DNA from: Hypomesus transpacificus | Taxonomy: Eukaryota > Chordata > Actinopteri > Osmeriformes > Osmeridae | NCBI RefSeq assembly: GCF_021917145.1 | Contig: NC_061063.1 | Coordinates: 7,321,944 to 7,385,943, forward strand | Length of the DNA stretch: 64,000 nucleotides | Direction of reading: 5' to 3' | Shown: positions 54,086-64,000 of the stretch, in pieces | How the letters are laid out: the number at the start of each line of letters is the position of its first letter | Position numbering within the stretch: the stretch's first letter is position 1 | Program-made: the position numbers and the translations under genes | The notes under the pieces: model-generated | What the model was told of the DNA's origin: nothing | Databases searched by the model: none | The model's input: only the letters and a program-made list of their open reading frames with translations

Positions 54086-55540
54086 TCTGCTTCATTCACT
54101 ACTGCTTTTATCTCATAGTCTGTTACTCATTCATTTCCTTATCTCTTGCCTCCCTTTTTCTTTTGCTGCTTCTCCTTGCCTTTTCGGTTTCACATGGTCC
54201 CCCCACCCACCCCGCTCTCTTTGTCTTCCTCTGTTTTATTTGTTCCCCTGGTCTTCTCTGTCTCTCTATTCTTTTTTCCCCCTGCCGTCTCTGTCTCCCC
54301 CCTTCTCTGATCTCAACTAGAGTTTATCACAGCAGGCCCCAGTGTGTGTCTGTCTGACTCAGTGTGAGATCCCCTTTCTCTTCTCCTTCCTCTTACACTC
54401 CCTGCTTTCTAAAAAAACACTGTAATGAACTATCCTTCTTCCCCATGCCTCCCTCTGTTTTCCCCCCACCACCCTGCACCTCTTAACCCCCTCCTTTATA
54501 TGACTAGTACTCATTTGCTTTCTGGGTTGCTCCTTGCATTACTCACTGTCTTGAATTATCATCGCTCTCTTTCTTTCTCTCTGTTTGTCTCTCTCTGTCT
54601 CTTACTCTCTGTCATCAGTCTCTTTTTCATTTGAATATCACTGTACCGAGAGATGTCTTTCATCTTTTGAATATCAAATTGGAAGGGAAAATTACATTAG
54701 CTCTCCTGTCCTATTACAATGAGCACTATCTCAGAGTTCAGCAGATCAGCAGCATTAGTCTTTAAAATGTCATGGACCCATGGGATTTGGAGTCCGTTCA
54801 AGGAAAGGAATTGAATAGTGAAAAAGCAGTGAATGGTCAAAATAAGCCATTTAGTTAAATATTTAATGCATGTGTACATGCATGTGAGAATGTGTCTATT
54901 TGCAAATGTTGTAAGAGTTTGTTTAAACAGAGTATGTGTGTGGGTGTGGAACCAGTGTGGACATAGGAAAAGAATCCAATATATTGACTGCGTAATGTTG
55001 GGACTCTTATTGGATCCACGTTCTCCAGTTTTCCTTCCATCCCCAGGCGTCTAGTCACGTAGACAGCCCACTCTTATTCTCCTAACTCAGACATCCCCTG
55101 TGATTTCAGTGGAATTAGAATGGACATGTTGGATTCTTCACCCAATCTGGAGACGGTTCTTCTCAAAGGACTGGGAGAGTGTCAGGAGGAATGGACCTCA
55201 CATAACAGGCTTCACATTGTTTCCCCCACAACACTTAACAGACATCAATAAACAACCTCTTCTGATTCATTTGAGTTTGACCAATAAAGTATTTCACTTC
55301 ATGCTTTTCAATGCATTTTAAGATCTTTTATGATTGCGAGTATTGGGGATGTACAAAAGATTGCATTACAGTGGTCTCTGTGTTACTGTAATGGCCTGGA
55401 GGAGCACTCATTGGGAGGCCGGAATGAAGTGGCATGTGTATATTTTTCAGAGCGCTGTTTAAGAATGAGAAAAGAAATCTACCCCACGGTGGACAGAGGA
55501 GCCGAAACCCAGATGTGCTTCTGACAGACTGCTGGGGAGC

Positions 55541-55611
<71 letters not shown>
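55541..55611 (+). repeat. (TG)n microsatellite
   Basis: About 35 TG units with one TA interruption; Z-DNA-prone. Confidence 0.97.
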
Positions 55612-55614
<3 letters not shown>

Positions 55615-56330
55615 GAGGTTTTCTTCTTCGCTTCTCTTCTGTGTTTGTGTCTTTCACATTCGAAGACGATGGTAATCAAGCATAGACGACAGCGGTGGTC
55701 CTTCCAGCTCGCTCTTGTTACTGCTGGGAAAACACAAATCGTAGTTGTGGTAACAGGCGGAGACAAATTGTCATTATGGGTTACATTTTGAAAAATATGA
55801 GACCAGTCAGAGAGAAGGAGGGAGTGTACATGAATGGTTGCTGGGCAACAGATTTAGGGAGCTTTCAGCTTTAGTTACAGTCAGTGGGAGAGATTGCCTT
55901 CTGCTATATGTCCACATCCAGAGTGTCACCTGTCACTGTGTGTGTGTGTCTGTATGGTGGGAGAGATAATGTTTACATTTTATGTATGTGTGTGTGCATT
56001 CATCCTTGTGTTGGTGTGCAAGATTTTACCCTAAAGTGAGCATCCATCCATCTCCACGTCTGAAGATAGGTTCTTGTTATGCACTATTTCCTGCACCGAA
56101 TGTGTGGCTCAACCCCACATACAGCTTAGAAAAGGCTGAGGAAGAGACGGAAAGAGGGAGTTTTAAAACCAAGCTGAGGGGAAGAGGGTGGGACTACTGC
56201 AGGTGTAGGAGTCCTGTGCTGTGTTCATGCCTCTGTGCACAGACGAGTGAGGATTTGTGTTTGTGAGCTTGTTCTCTGTTAACCCTGCACTGCAGCAAAG
56301 CAGCCCCAACAAAGCGGCCTACCACAAACC

Positions 56331-56400
56331 CACTCACACACACACACACACACAGACACACACACACTCACATACACACACACACAAGCGCACACACACA
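56331..56400 (+). repeat. (CA)n microsatellite, interrupted
   Basis: Interrupted CA repeat with CT, GA and TA variants. Confidence 0.95.
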
Positions 56401-57578
56401 TCACAGAACAGTACTTTACACATACCGACAGCGACTTCCACTGTCCTGCCCAGAGGGTGGGAACACATCAAGGTGGCATAGCGCTCATGTCGTGGTCGTA
56501 CAGTGACAGCGTCACTTCCTCGCGTTGTGATGGAGCTCCTTCACACGCACGCAAGCAGCCCACTCAGCCGTGACCAGCACAGAATCCCACCTTTATTGTT
56601 TAAGAGGAGAACGCTGCGGAATTCATCCCCACGTCGTTTCACGGCTGATTGAGGAGCTCGTAAAGTCAATGAAAAACCAATTTAATCAAAAATCCCATCT
56701 ATTCAGTATTTCCATTAGGTTCACACAGGCTTGCGGAAGCATATATCGTAAAATGTATGGACGAGATCAAGCCTTGGTAGGCCAGGATATGTTCAGTGAT
56801 AACAGCTGCGAATGTTGGGGTTCTTCATATGCAGGAGCTCGTCTCTGGTGTCGTTCACGGTTGGTGTTGGCATTTCTGTTTCTGTTTTCCACCCGTTGTG
56901 GTTTTTTGTGTGTGATGTTTTGTTGTTTTCATGCCCGTTGGCCGGAAAACAGGAATTCATTCTCCACTTGACTCCCTTTGCCGAGATACCCCAGCACCAT
57001 CCACTGGGTCAAAGTAAATAATCAATCCTTAGAATTATATTTAAATTACACCCCCTCAAATGCAGTGAATGAAGTGGACCTAAAAATGGCCTTGTTCTCC
57101 CTGGCATTCTGTGCCAGCAGAGCAGTGGGTAGTGATATGCTGCTCGGAAAGCGCTAGTTTCAGACCGAGCCAGTGCCAGTCGCTTGCCCGGCCCATGTGA
57201 CGGTGACTCACACAGGCCTGGATGGGTAGATGGAGGGATGGAAGGAAGGATGGAACATACAGTCACTAGGGTTACCGTGCACTACACTCCATGTGTCCGT
57301 TAGGGCTTGAATACTCTTTCACACTCTCTTCTGCCTGTTAATCGCTCTCTCTCTCTCTGTGTGTGCGCTCCCCTTCTTTTTCTTTTTTTTGTTTCCCCTC
57401 GTTCTCTCTAAATCACCTCCCTCTAGCTTGTGTTTCTCTCCACCATCCTCAAGCTCCTGTTTGTCACGCCTATATTTTTTCCCAGGGCTTTGTACTGCCT
57501 ACTGTCTTTAAACCCCCCTCTCTTCCCCAGTATTAATACAACTCTCACTACTTCTTTTTTTCCCCTGCAGGTGGAGGG

Positions 57579-59259
57579 ATGGCACTGTCATTTCTTCTGC
57601 TAATTGTCTCCGTGTTTCCCTCACTCACTGCGGCTATGCACAATACAACTGCGGGTAATGAGTCTGCACGCATCTAAGTGTTTGTCTTTGTCAGAGTGTT
57701 CTCATTTCTTTTCGTTGTCCTCCCTCTCTCTCTCTCTCTCTCTTTTTGTCTCCCTCTCTTTCTTTCTTTCTCTCTCTCTCTTCCTTTTAATCTCACTCAC
57801 TCACTCTCTTCCCCTCTGTTTCTCTCCATCACTGCATACAGTGTTTATGTGGTCAAAGGGCCCTTCCTCATTTCGAGGGGTTTTGCATGTGATTGCTATT
57901 CTGTGTGTGTGCCTGGGGTCTTTTTTCCTCTGTCATATCAGTCATTGCCTTGGCGTTAAATTACTGTCAGCCCCCGAGACTAACATGAGGCAAGCACCAT
58001 TACCTACCTCATACAGCCAAGGATAGGCATGCTAGAATAGCCCGCATTTAAAAACCAATCTTCAGCAAATGAGAGCTAAAGTGCCAATAGACGATTGCTC
58101 TAAACATGCACGTCTACATTTCTAAACTTCTCAAACCGCTACTTTTAGCTTGGATGCCGATGCAGTGAGACAGGTGTCAGAGCGCTGTTACCTAGTCACA
58201 AACCTGACATCAGACTGGCAGCTTGCCATTCAGTCCTCCTAGCTCGTTTCCCATGAAAATGTCGCTGCATGCGGGCTCCTGTTGATATTTGAGTCACGTC
58301 GGATGGTCTCTCCTGCCCTCTGGTGAGAGATGCTGTGAATGCTGTAATTAAGGGGTGACACCGTGGCTGAACCCAGGCCTAATCGCTGGGTCCAGACCCT
58401 CTATCCCCAGGGGAGATGCCCGGGCCAGAGGGAGATAGAGAATAAAACACTGCACAGCAGGTAGCAACTCAGATGCACATCAAAGGGTGATGTAGGCAAA
58501 GTTTATTGAATTTTGGTTATCTCAGTTAAAAGAAAACATACAACATTTTAGCATGTGACTGTTTAAAAAAAAATAGGTATGACTAGCCTACAGACTAAAA
58601 AATAATCTTTCCAAAACCTGCCAACCATATTAGGTGCAATAGGGTTTATGTGGTCAGATAATTGTGGTCACTCCCAGTCCACGTCAAATCCCTGTTGATG
58701 TATTCATCCCATTCTTTATCCCTCCCCCATCTCTTACTCTCTCCATCACCAGATATCATTGGGGGGGGGGGGGTCTGTGCTGCATGGTGAGATAAGAACG
58801 CACTGACAGGCCTCTTGTGGAGATAAAGATCGGAGTTAGAGCTCCATCTAGTGGCCGTACACACTCACTGACAGTGTTGGGGTAAACCTGGAGCAAGCTC
58901 CCAGAGATGGATGTTGTTGCCCTCCAGCATGGTCGTTTTGTATCCGTTTATCTGATGGTGTGTCTTCCACTCTTTTAGGCTGTGTTATCATCCGTCCGCC
59001 TCGTGATGGAGGGATCAGGTACAGAGGTCTGACCCAAGAACAGGTAAGGGAGGTCCTAGCCGGCTAAATGGTGAACAGTTTAAACTAATATAGATATTCT
59101 CATCATCTATATGATATAGATGATAGAATATTGGGCTGGGAGGGAACTGAACATTACAAAGGCCTGTAGTAATTCAAATATTATCAATTACTCTAGAGAT
59201 AAGTCATTGATTTGAAAGTAATTATTTGCGGGACTAAATCCCAGGGTGTTTTGTGTGTG

Positions 59260-59320
<61 letters not shown>

Positions 59321-60433
59321 CCGAAGTGTTCAGGTACTGCCTGTGGACTATGAGATTGAGTACATCTGCAGAGGGAACCGGGTGATTGTGGGGCCCAAGG
59401 TGAGGAAGTGTCTACCTGATGGCACCTGGACAGACCTAAGCCAGCATAGCAAATGCTGTAAGTCCTACTATACCCTTACACCCCAAATCTCACACCCCCT
59501 TTCTCTTTCTTACTCTTTCTCTCTTTCCCTCTCTTTCTCTCTCGCTTTCTCCTTCTCTCCCTGTCTCTCCTCTCAGGTCACCCCCCCCTTCTTTATATCT
59601 TTCTTTCTCTCTTTGTTTCTCTCTTGCTCTTCCTTCCTGTAACTCTCCCTTTCTTTCTCTCTCTCACTTTCTGTGACTTTCTCTATAATTCTAAACTACA
59701 TACCCATTGGTGCTCCTTTATTTTCCTGTAGCAGAGGGTCTAAACTAGGCCAAACAGCAATGCTGCCGTCTTTAAAGACTGAGGTAAGGCTCTCTAACTC
59801 GACACCAACTTCTCTCCAAGCCTTGCTAGGCATGCAGCCTTCATTTACACCGGAAGAGGATCCCTAGAATAATACTTAAACAAACACCGGCCTTTTACAG
59901 CACAGTCTTCCTTTATTGCACTTGGGATTTGTAGACTCACATGGCATCCTCCACTGAGCTGCATTAGATTGCCATGAGTGTCACTCCGAGCACCTGTCCC
60001 TACCTTCCACAGAGACCTTCACTCCCCAGCTAGGCTCTTCAAAGGCTCCTGTACACTTCTAATGAATGATGCAATTTGAGGAATAGGTCTTGCTTTTTTC
60101 GGAGGGATTTTATTTTCTGGCCAGTTAAATCCCTTCCCACCTCTCTCTCTCTGTCTGTCCTGTCTGACTGAATCGTGTGTGTCTGTGTGTCTGTGTGTGT
60201 GTGTCTGTGTGTGTCCGTCCACGCGCGTCCCCATGCGTGTCTCCCAGTGTTGCTGTGCCCGCGTGTTTGGACGTCCCTGGAGAATGGGCGCGTGTCGGAG
60301 CGACCCTCGGGTCCACCAGTAGAGGGCACCGTGCTCCACTACAGCTGCCTGCCTGGCTTCATCCTCGTAGGCCGGAACTCCTCCCACTGTAACAAACTGG
60401 GGAAATGGAACACCCCCAAGCCTGTCTGCCACT
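57579..60433 (+). CDS. gabbr1: GABA-B receptor subunit 1, N-terminal part (GABBR1a type, runs off the window)
   Basis: Four coding exons: 57579-57654, 58979-59043, 59319-59457 and 60248-60433, phases compatible throughout. The first encodes a signal peptide ([18 protein letters not shown]). Exons 2 and 3 encode sushi domain 1, starting at C27, with GGIRYRGLT and [13 protein letters not shown], then VVGPKVRKC-like VGPKVRKCL and GTWTDL, very close to mammalian GABBR1. Exon 4 encodes sushi domain 2, with [16 protein letters not shown] and WNTPKPVC. Tandem sushi domains are specific to the 1a isoform, which directs presynaptic axonal targeting. The Venus-flytrap ligand-binding, seven-helix and coiled-coil regions would follow downstream of the window. 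An 18-nt exon at 60933-60950 may come next. Exon 3 has a pure (TG)n acceptor. Human GABBR1 lies in the extended class I region. Confidence 0.93.
57725..57790 (+). repeat. (CT)n-rich stretch in gabbr1 intron
   Basis: Interrupted CT/TTTC repeat just after the signal-peptide exon. Confidence 0.85.
59262..59316 (+). repeat. (TG)n microsatellite forming the gabbr1 exon 3 acceptor
   Basis: About 27 TG units run directly into the acceptor AG at 59317-59318. No pyrimidine tract intervenes. Confidence 0.97.
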
Positions 60434-60667
60434 GTGAGTTGACTAGTATACTACTCTCTATGATATGGTTTGTAATAACTATCTGTTCTGTATGGAGATT
60501 TAATTGTAACTTTGTAATTGTAATTTAACTACATGCTCTTATGGTTCTTCCCTTTGGCACTTATTTTTTGGTTGTTCACAATGTGTGCTTCATGTCTTGA
60601 CTGCCCGCAATTCTTTGGGTCTATCTTGTTGTTATTATCAGTGACCTATGTACTTTGTAAAACTCTC

Positions 60668-60721
60668 TCTTGGAAGTTGCTTTGGATAAAAGCGTCTGCT
60701 AAATGATTATATGTAAATGTA
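60668..60721 (+). mobile_element. SINE tail fragment
   Basis: ttgctttggataaaagcgtc, tgctaaatgat and an A/T-rich end match the tail of the tRNA-Cys-like SINE at 61267. Upstream body is degraded. Confidence 0.6.
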
Positions 60722-60932
60722 ATGGAGACATCCCTAGAAAATCCTCCAGGAAACACATAGAGCCATTTGCATAGATAGATTATGATCATTGGCTTTGAAT
60801 AAATCCTATGATACATATTATTATGTTATCATCATCATAATGTATATTATTTTATGCAGCATGTGATATGTGTGTGCTGAGAGTAAGACAATCTAATTAT
60901 GCTTATTTTCTCCAAACATGCATATAAAAAAG

Positions 60933-60950
60933 ATGACAGACACTACACAG
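60933..60950 (+). CDS. gabbr1: Candidate 18-nt microexon of gabbr1
   Basis: 18 nt flanked by AG on the left and a strong donor (gtaaga) on the right. Phase 1 on both sides, so it can be spliced after the exon ending at 60433 without a frame change, adding six residues (YDRHYT, first and last codons shared with neighbours). Mammalian GABBR1 has, from memory, a comparably tiny exon between sushi 2 and the ligand-binding domain. Against it, the upstream sequence is A-rich (ataaaaaag) with a poor pyrimidine tract. Confidence 0.45.
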
Positions 60951-61266
60951 GTAAGACCAGTGTTTCTTATACACACCATTTGCACACCATAGAACACGTT
61001 GTGGGATTTAGCATGCTTTATAACACCTATGTTTGAATAAATGCACAAATGCAGCTTTAAAACGTGTAAGAGAATTGTCCTTGGTCACATAGTGACAGTG
61101 TTGCCTTAGAAATGATTCTACTATCTATCTATTTTTTATCATGTGACTGTCAAGTAGCTTGAAGTCATGCCTGAATGGAATTGAGGAAATCCATCTAAAA
61201 GACCCTGTTCACTTGTTTGAGTGGTACGTTTTTTAAATGTATGCTTCTTGATATACAGTATATTGG

Positions 61267-61372
61267 GTACAGGTATGGCTCAGTGGTAGAACATTTGACT
61301 TCAAATCAAGAGGTCACATGCTGTAATCATACACGTTGCTTTGGATAAAAGTCTCTGCTAAATAAACACATT
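61267..61372 (+). mobile_element. tRNA-Cys-derived SINE
   Basis: Head ggtatggctcagtggtagaa, then catttgacttcaaatcaagaggtc follows tRNA-Cys, with the anticodon changed. Tail tgctttggataaaagtctct. Same family as 42554. Confidence 0.8.
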
Positions 61373-61649
61373 GCATGTATTAGAATCATCGTAAGTTAAT
61401 CATTTAATTGTTATTTCAAGAATTGTAACTGACATTTTGAACAGGATTTACAGACTGACCTCATCTCTAGCATCTCTATTTTACTTTACTAATGTTCCAT
61501 CAACTCTCCTCAAATCACCACATCTAAGCAATCAGCATACCCTGCTAATCCAATCCCCCTCCTACTGAAATAAGGACTTTTAAAGCTGTTTAATATTTGC
61601 ATACTAAGTCCACCCCTCTTTCTAGATTTAATCAGTTTTCACAAAAAAA

Positions 61650-61930
61650 CGATTGATATATATTTGTCTTGCTTTATTGGAGAGTACAGTTTTAGGTTAA
61701 CAGGAAAGGCAGGGGAGAGAGAGGGAGAAGACATGAAGCAAAGGGCCTGGGCTGGATTTGAACCAAGGCCACTTGGTTCCCACCGTCCCACGACCCACCG
61801 TCGTGTTGCGTTAACTTTACCTCATACAAAAATAAGGCATTTTTCTTTTAACTGTCTCGCTGTCTCAGACCCCCACAGCGCAAGGAATGCTTCACTTTAT
61901 TTCTGTATGAGGTAAAGTTGTCGCACTCAC
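61650..61930. mobile_element. Interspersed repeat with internal inverted arms
   Basis: The left part contains aggggagagagagggagaag, gacatgaagcaaagggcc and ggatttgaacc, wording I know from common fish repeats with a tRNA-like B box in reverse. The right part has inverted arms: aactttacctcatacaaaaa near 61812 and tatgaggtaaagttg near 61906. Boundaries are approximate and class uncertain. Confidence 0.45.
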
Positions 61931-62337
61931 AACACAACAACATGGGTCACAATGACCCAAAGGTTCACAATGACCCAAAGGCAATTACTGTATTTTACCT
62001 TCAAATTATGATGTGTGGTCAAATGCTTTGAATTTTTGGGGGGATAGGTATTACTCAAATAGATATTTAAATCTTGAAGTAGATCTGTGCAGTTACAATG
62101 CAGCATTGCTTTCTATTGGCTAGGGGGCAACATTGGTCAACTGTTGTAAAGACTGAAGTGTGAATTTTATGTCTGACCACAAGGGGGAGCTAGATACACT
62201 AAAAAGGAGAAGCTTGTGGACCTTGTGTTCTCTTTGTCCCATCCAAAGGTCATGAAGCCCCTAATAAGCCCAGCATTTTTCAAGGGAACATAAATCCACA
62301 TGTCCCCATCTGCATTCTCCTCAGGGAGAAATGACAA

Positions 62338-62457
62338 GAGGATGGGCTGTGCTTCCTTAGCAGGCAGGAGAATGGGCTGTGCTTCCTTAGCAGGCAGGAG
62401 GATGGGCTGTGCTTCCTTAGCAGGCAGGAGGATGGGCTGTGCTTCCTTAGCAGGCAG
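62338..62457 (+). repeat. 30-bp minisatellite, four units
   Basis: Four tandem 30-bp units (gaggatgggctgtgcttcct then tagcaggcag), nearly identical, with a diverged partial fifth. The length is a multiple of three, so a minus-strand frame reads LLPAKEAQPI four times; this is a by-product of the repeat. Confidence 0.95.
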
Positions 62458-64000
62458 GAGGATGGCGGTTGGTCCTTCCTCCTGTGTGCTCAGTCCCCCG
62501 TCCGCCATGATGGTAAAGAGACGTGAAGGTCATTTAAGATGATAGTGTCTCAGCTTAACTTTGGCAGCCATTCGCCGTGCTTCCCTGTTCCTGCAGTGGC
62601 TTGTTTGGGTGCCATCCCAGAGAACAGTACCAAGTCAGGCCGTCTGGGTGGCAGTGTGGGGCTAAGAACACCAAAGGCCCTTTCTGCTTCATTCAAAAGT
62701 AATAAATAAATAAATAAGTTTCAGAAATGATATCTATGGCATGTTCAAATATTGCCACCATGGGTGGGAATGGGTTTCTAATAGAAGTAAACTGTCGCTT
62801 TAAGTGAATTCCCCGGTCACAGCTGGGTGGCTTTCTTAATGTTCCGGAACGTGAACGGTGTCAAGGTTTCCGCTGCTCTCTCAGGATTATCCTCCAGTGT
62901 TTGCGAAACTGATGAATGGCTGTGCCACTGTCCCAGCATGCCTGTGACGTCAGCCAGACAGCTAGAGAAGGCAAACCAACAGACAGACCAAATGACAGAC
63001 ACACACCGACGGTAATAGAAAGTAAGGGTGACAGAAAGAGGGGTTTTGGTGAAATAGAGGGATGCGGTAACACAGCGTTGAATAGGTGGAGAGCGAGGGA
63101 TTGGAAGAGAGAGGGAGATTGGAAAGAAGACAGGCATTGGGGATGGAGGGAGATGGAGTGGGAGATTTATGTCCCCCATCTATTTAGCAAATGGTGTAGT
63201 GTGGTTGTTTTGACCCAGCAGAGGGAATGCTCTCTCCAGTTCCATTACACTCCCTCCAACCCCACCTGAGTCATGTCCTGCCTCAGTCTTATCAACACGC
63301 CTAGCTGGACCTTTATGGGACATACAGAAATACAATTTCACTACCCTTCTGCAGGATTGACATTTCTCTTTTTTGGGGGGGGCTATTTTGGGCTAGTCTT
63401 CTCCCACAGCTACTGCTGTGCACGTTTGAAACGTTTTCATGCAGGACATGGGATTCTGAGATGCCTCCCTCTTATTTATTTGTCGCTTTTCAGTTATTTC
63501 TTTAATGGAACTACTCCTGCAGATGAGAACACAATCAGTTTTGTGCCAATAGACCAGAGAGATGAGGAAGTCTTTTTGTAAGAGTTTTCAGCCACAACCA
63601 GAATAATTGGTTTACTTATTTCATAACCAGTATAAGTAAGACACTTCTGTTAGAAATGGAATAAATAGGATATTTCCAGTTATAATACATGCTGTTCTAT
63701 CACAAGCAGACTCCATCATGATACTGATGCAAATGACATCTTTCAAAACTCTGAAAATATGATTTTCTCCATTTCATGGCTTGACTGTGTATTGTTGCCG
63801 TTGTCAGGAAGGCATCAATTTGACACAATTGGTCATACTTTACAGAGGAAACACAATACAGTGTGTTGTGGGCTTACTTGGTGGGAGCATAGCTCTGGTT
63901 ATTTGGTATTGTTTTCTTGAGGTTGTTAGGTAGGAGGGAACATTAATCCAGGATTTGACGGAGGTTTCCGTGGGAGGCCCCCATGGCTCCTCTCTACCAA

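Larger units (their letters stand above)
60434..64000 (+). other. gabbr1 intron sequence after sushi domain 2
   Basis: No ligand-binding-domain exon was recognised. The region holds SINE fragments (60668, 61267, 61650-61930), a 30-bp minisatellite (62338) and an 18-nt microexon candidate (60933). 62600-64000 shows nothing I recognise; no GABBR1b-type alternative first exon was identifiable. Confidence 0.5.

Noticed and set aside
62338-62457. Four regularly spaced 30-bp repeats resembling a CRISPR array
   Set aside because: Units are directly tandem without unique spacers and lie in a vertebrate intron; this is a minisatellite.
62167-62508. Minus-strand 113-codon frame with LLPAKEAQPI repeats
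   Set aside because: Arises from the in-phase 30-bp repeat; no splice context or known homologue.

Overview
This window is nuclear DNA of a ray-finned (teleost) fish. It holds intron-rich vertebrate genes with GT-AG introns and fish-type tRNA-derived SINEs with the shared tail 'gctctggataagagcgtctg', plus abundant (CA), (GA) and (CT) microsatellites. I saw no bacterial features, endogenous retrovirus, Polinton or CRISPR array.

Layout from left to right: a first coding exon, probably sacm1l (-, 753-781); a C/D snoRNA host gene of the SNHG32 (C6orf48) type carrying four SNORD52-like and two SNORD48-like snoRNAs (+, about 1599-3545); c6orf47/G4 (+, 4668-5609); ppp1r11 (-, 9474-10321); vars2, mitochondrial valyl-tRNA synthetase (+, 11074-18996, 29 coding exons); mgat1, N-acetylglucosaminyltransferase I (+, 22155-24838); ddx39b, the RNA helicase UAP56 (-, 27254-32416); polr1h/znrd1 (+, 33410-34211); gtf2h4, TFIIH p52 (+, 34976-38473); sh3bp5l (+, 39293-44290); and the 5' part of gabbr1, GABA-B receptor subunit 1 (+, 57579 to beyond the window, with a probable untranslated exon near 48400-48717). 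For each of the eight complete genes the coding segments sum to a whole number of codons ending in the expected stop.

Snhg32, c6orf47 and ddx39b sit in the human MHC class III region or at its edge, and ppp1r11, polr1h, vars2, gtf2h4 and gabbr1 in the class I or extended class I region. The window is therefore a fish version of the ancestral MHC framework-gene block with no class I, class II or complement gene visible. Sh3bp5l and mgat1 are not MHC-linked in mammals. Several genes are head-to-head and probably share promoters: sacm1l-like/snoRNA host, ppp1r11/vars2, ddx39b/polr1h. The set is mostly housekeeping: rRNA modification, Pol I, TFIIH, mRNA export, mitochondrial translation, N-glycan maturation and PP1 control. 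Gabbr1 is the neuronal exception, with very long repeat-rich introns.

The most interesting observations are the expanded snoRNA host with a duplicated exon-intron unit and one copy with a damaged guide, two splice acceptors with UG repeats in place of a pyrimidine tract, a probable GC-AG intron in vars2, an 18-nt microexon candidate in gabbr1, and a 457-bp inverted-repeat MITE in sh3bp5l.
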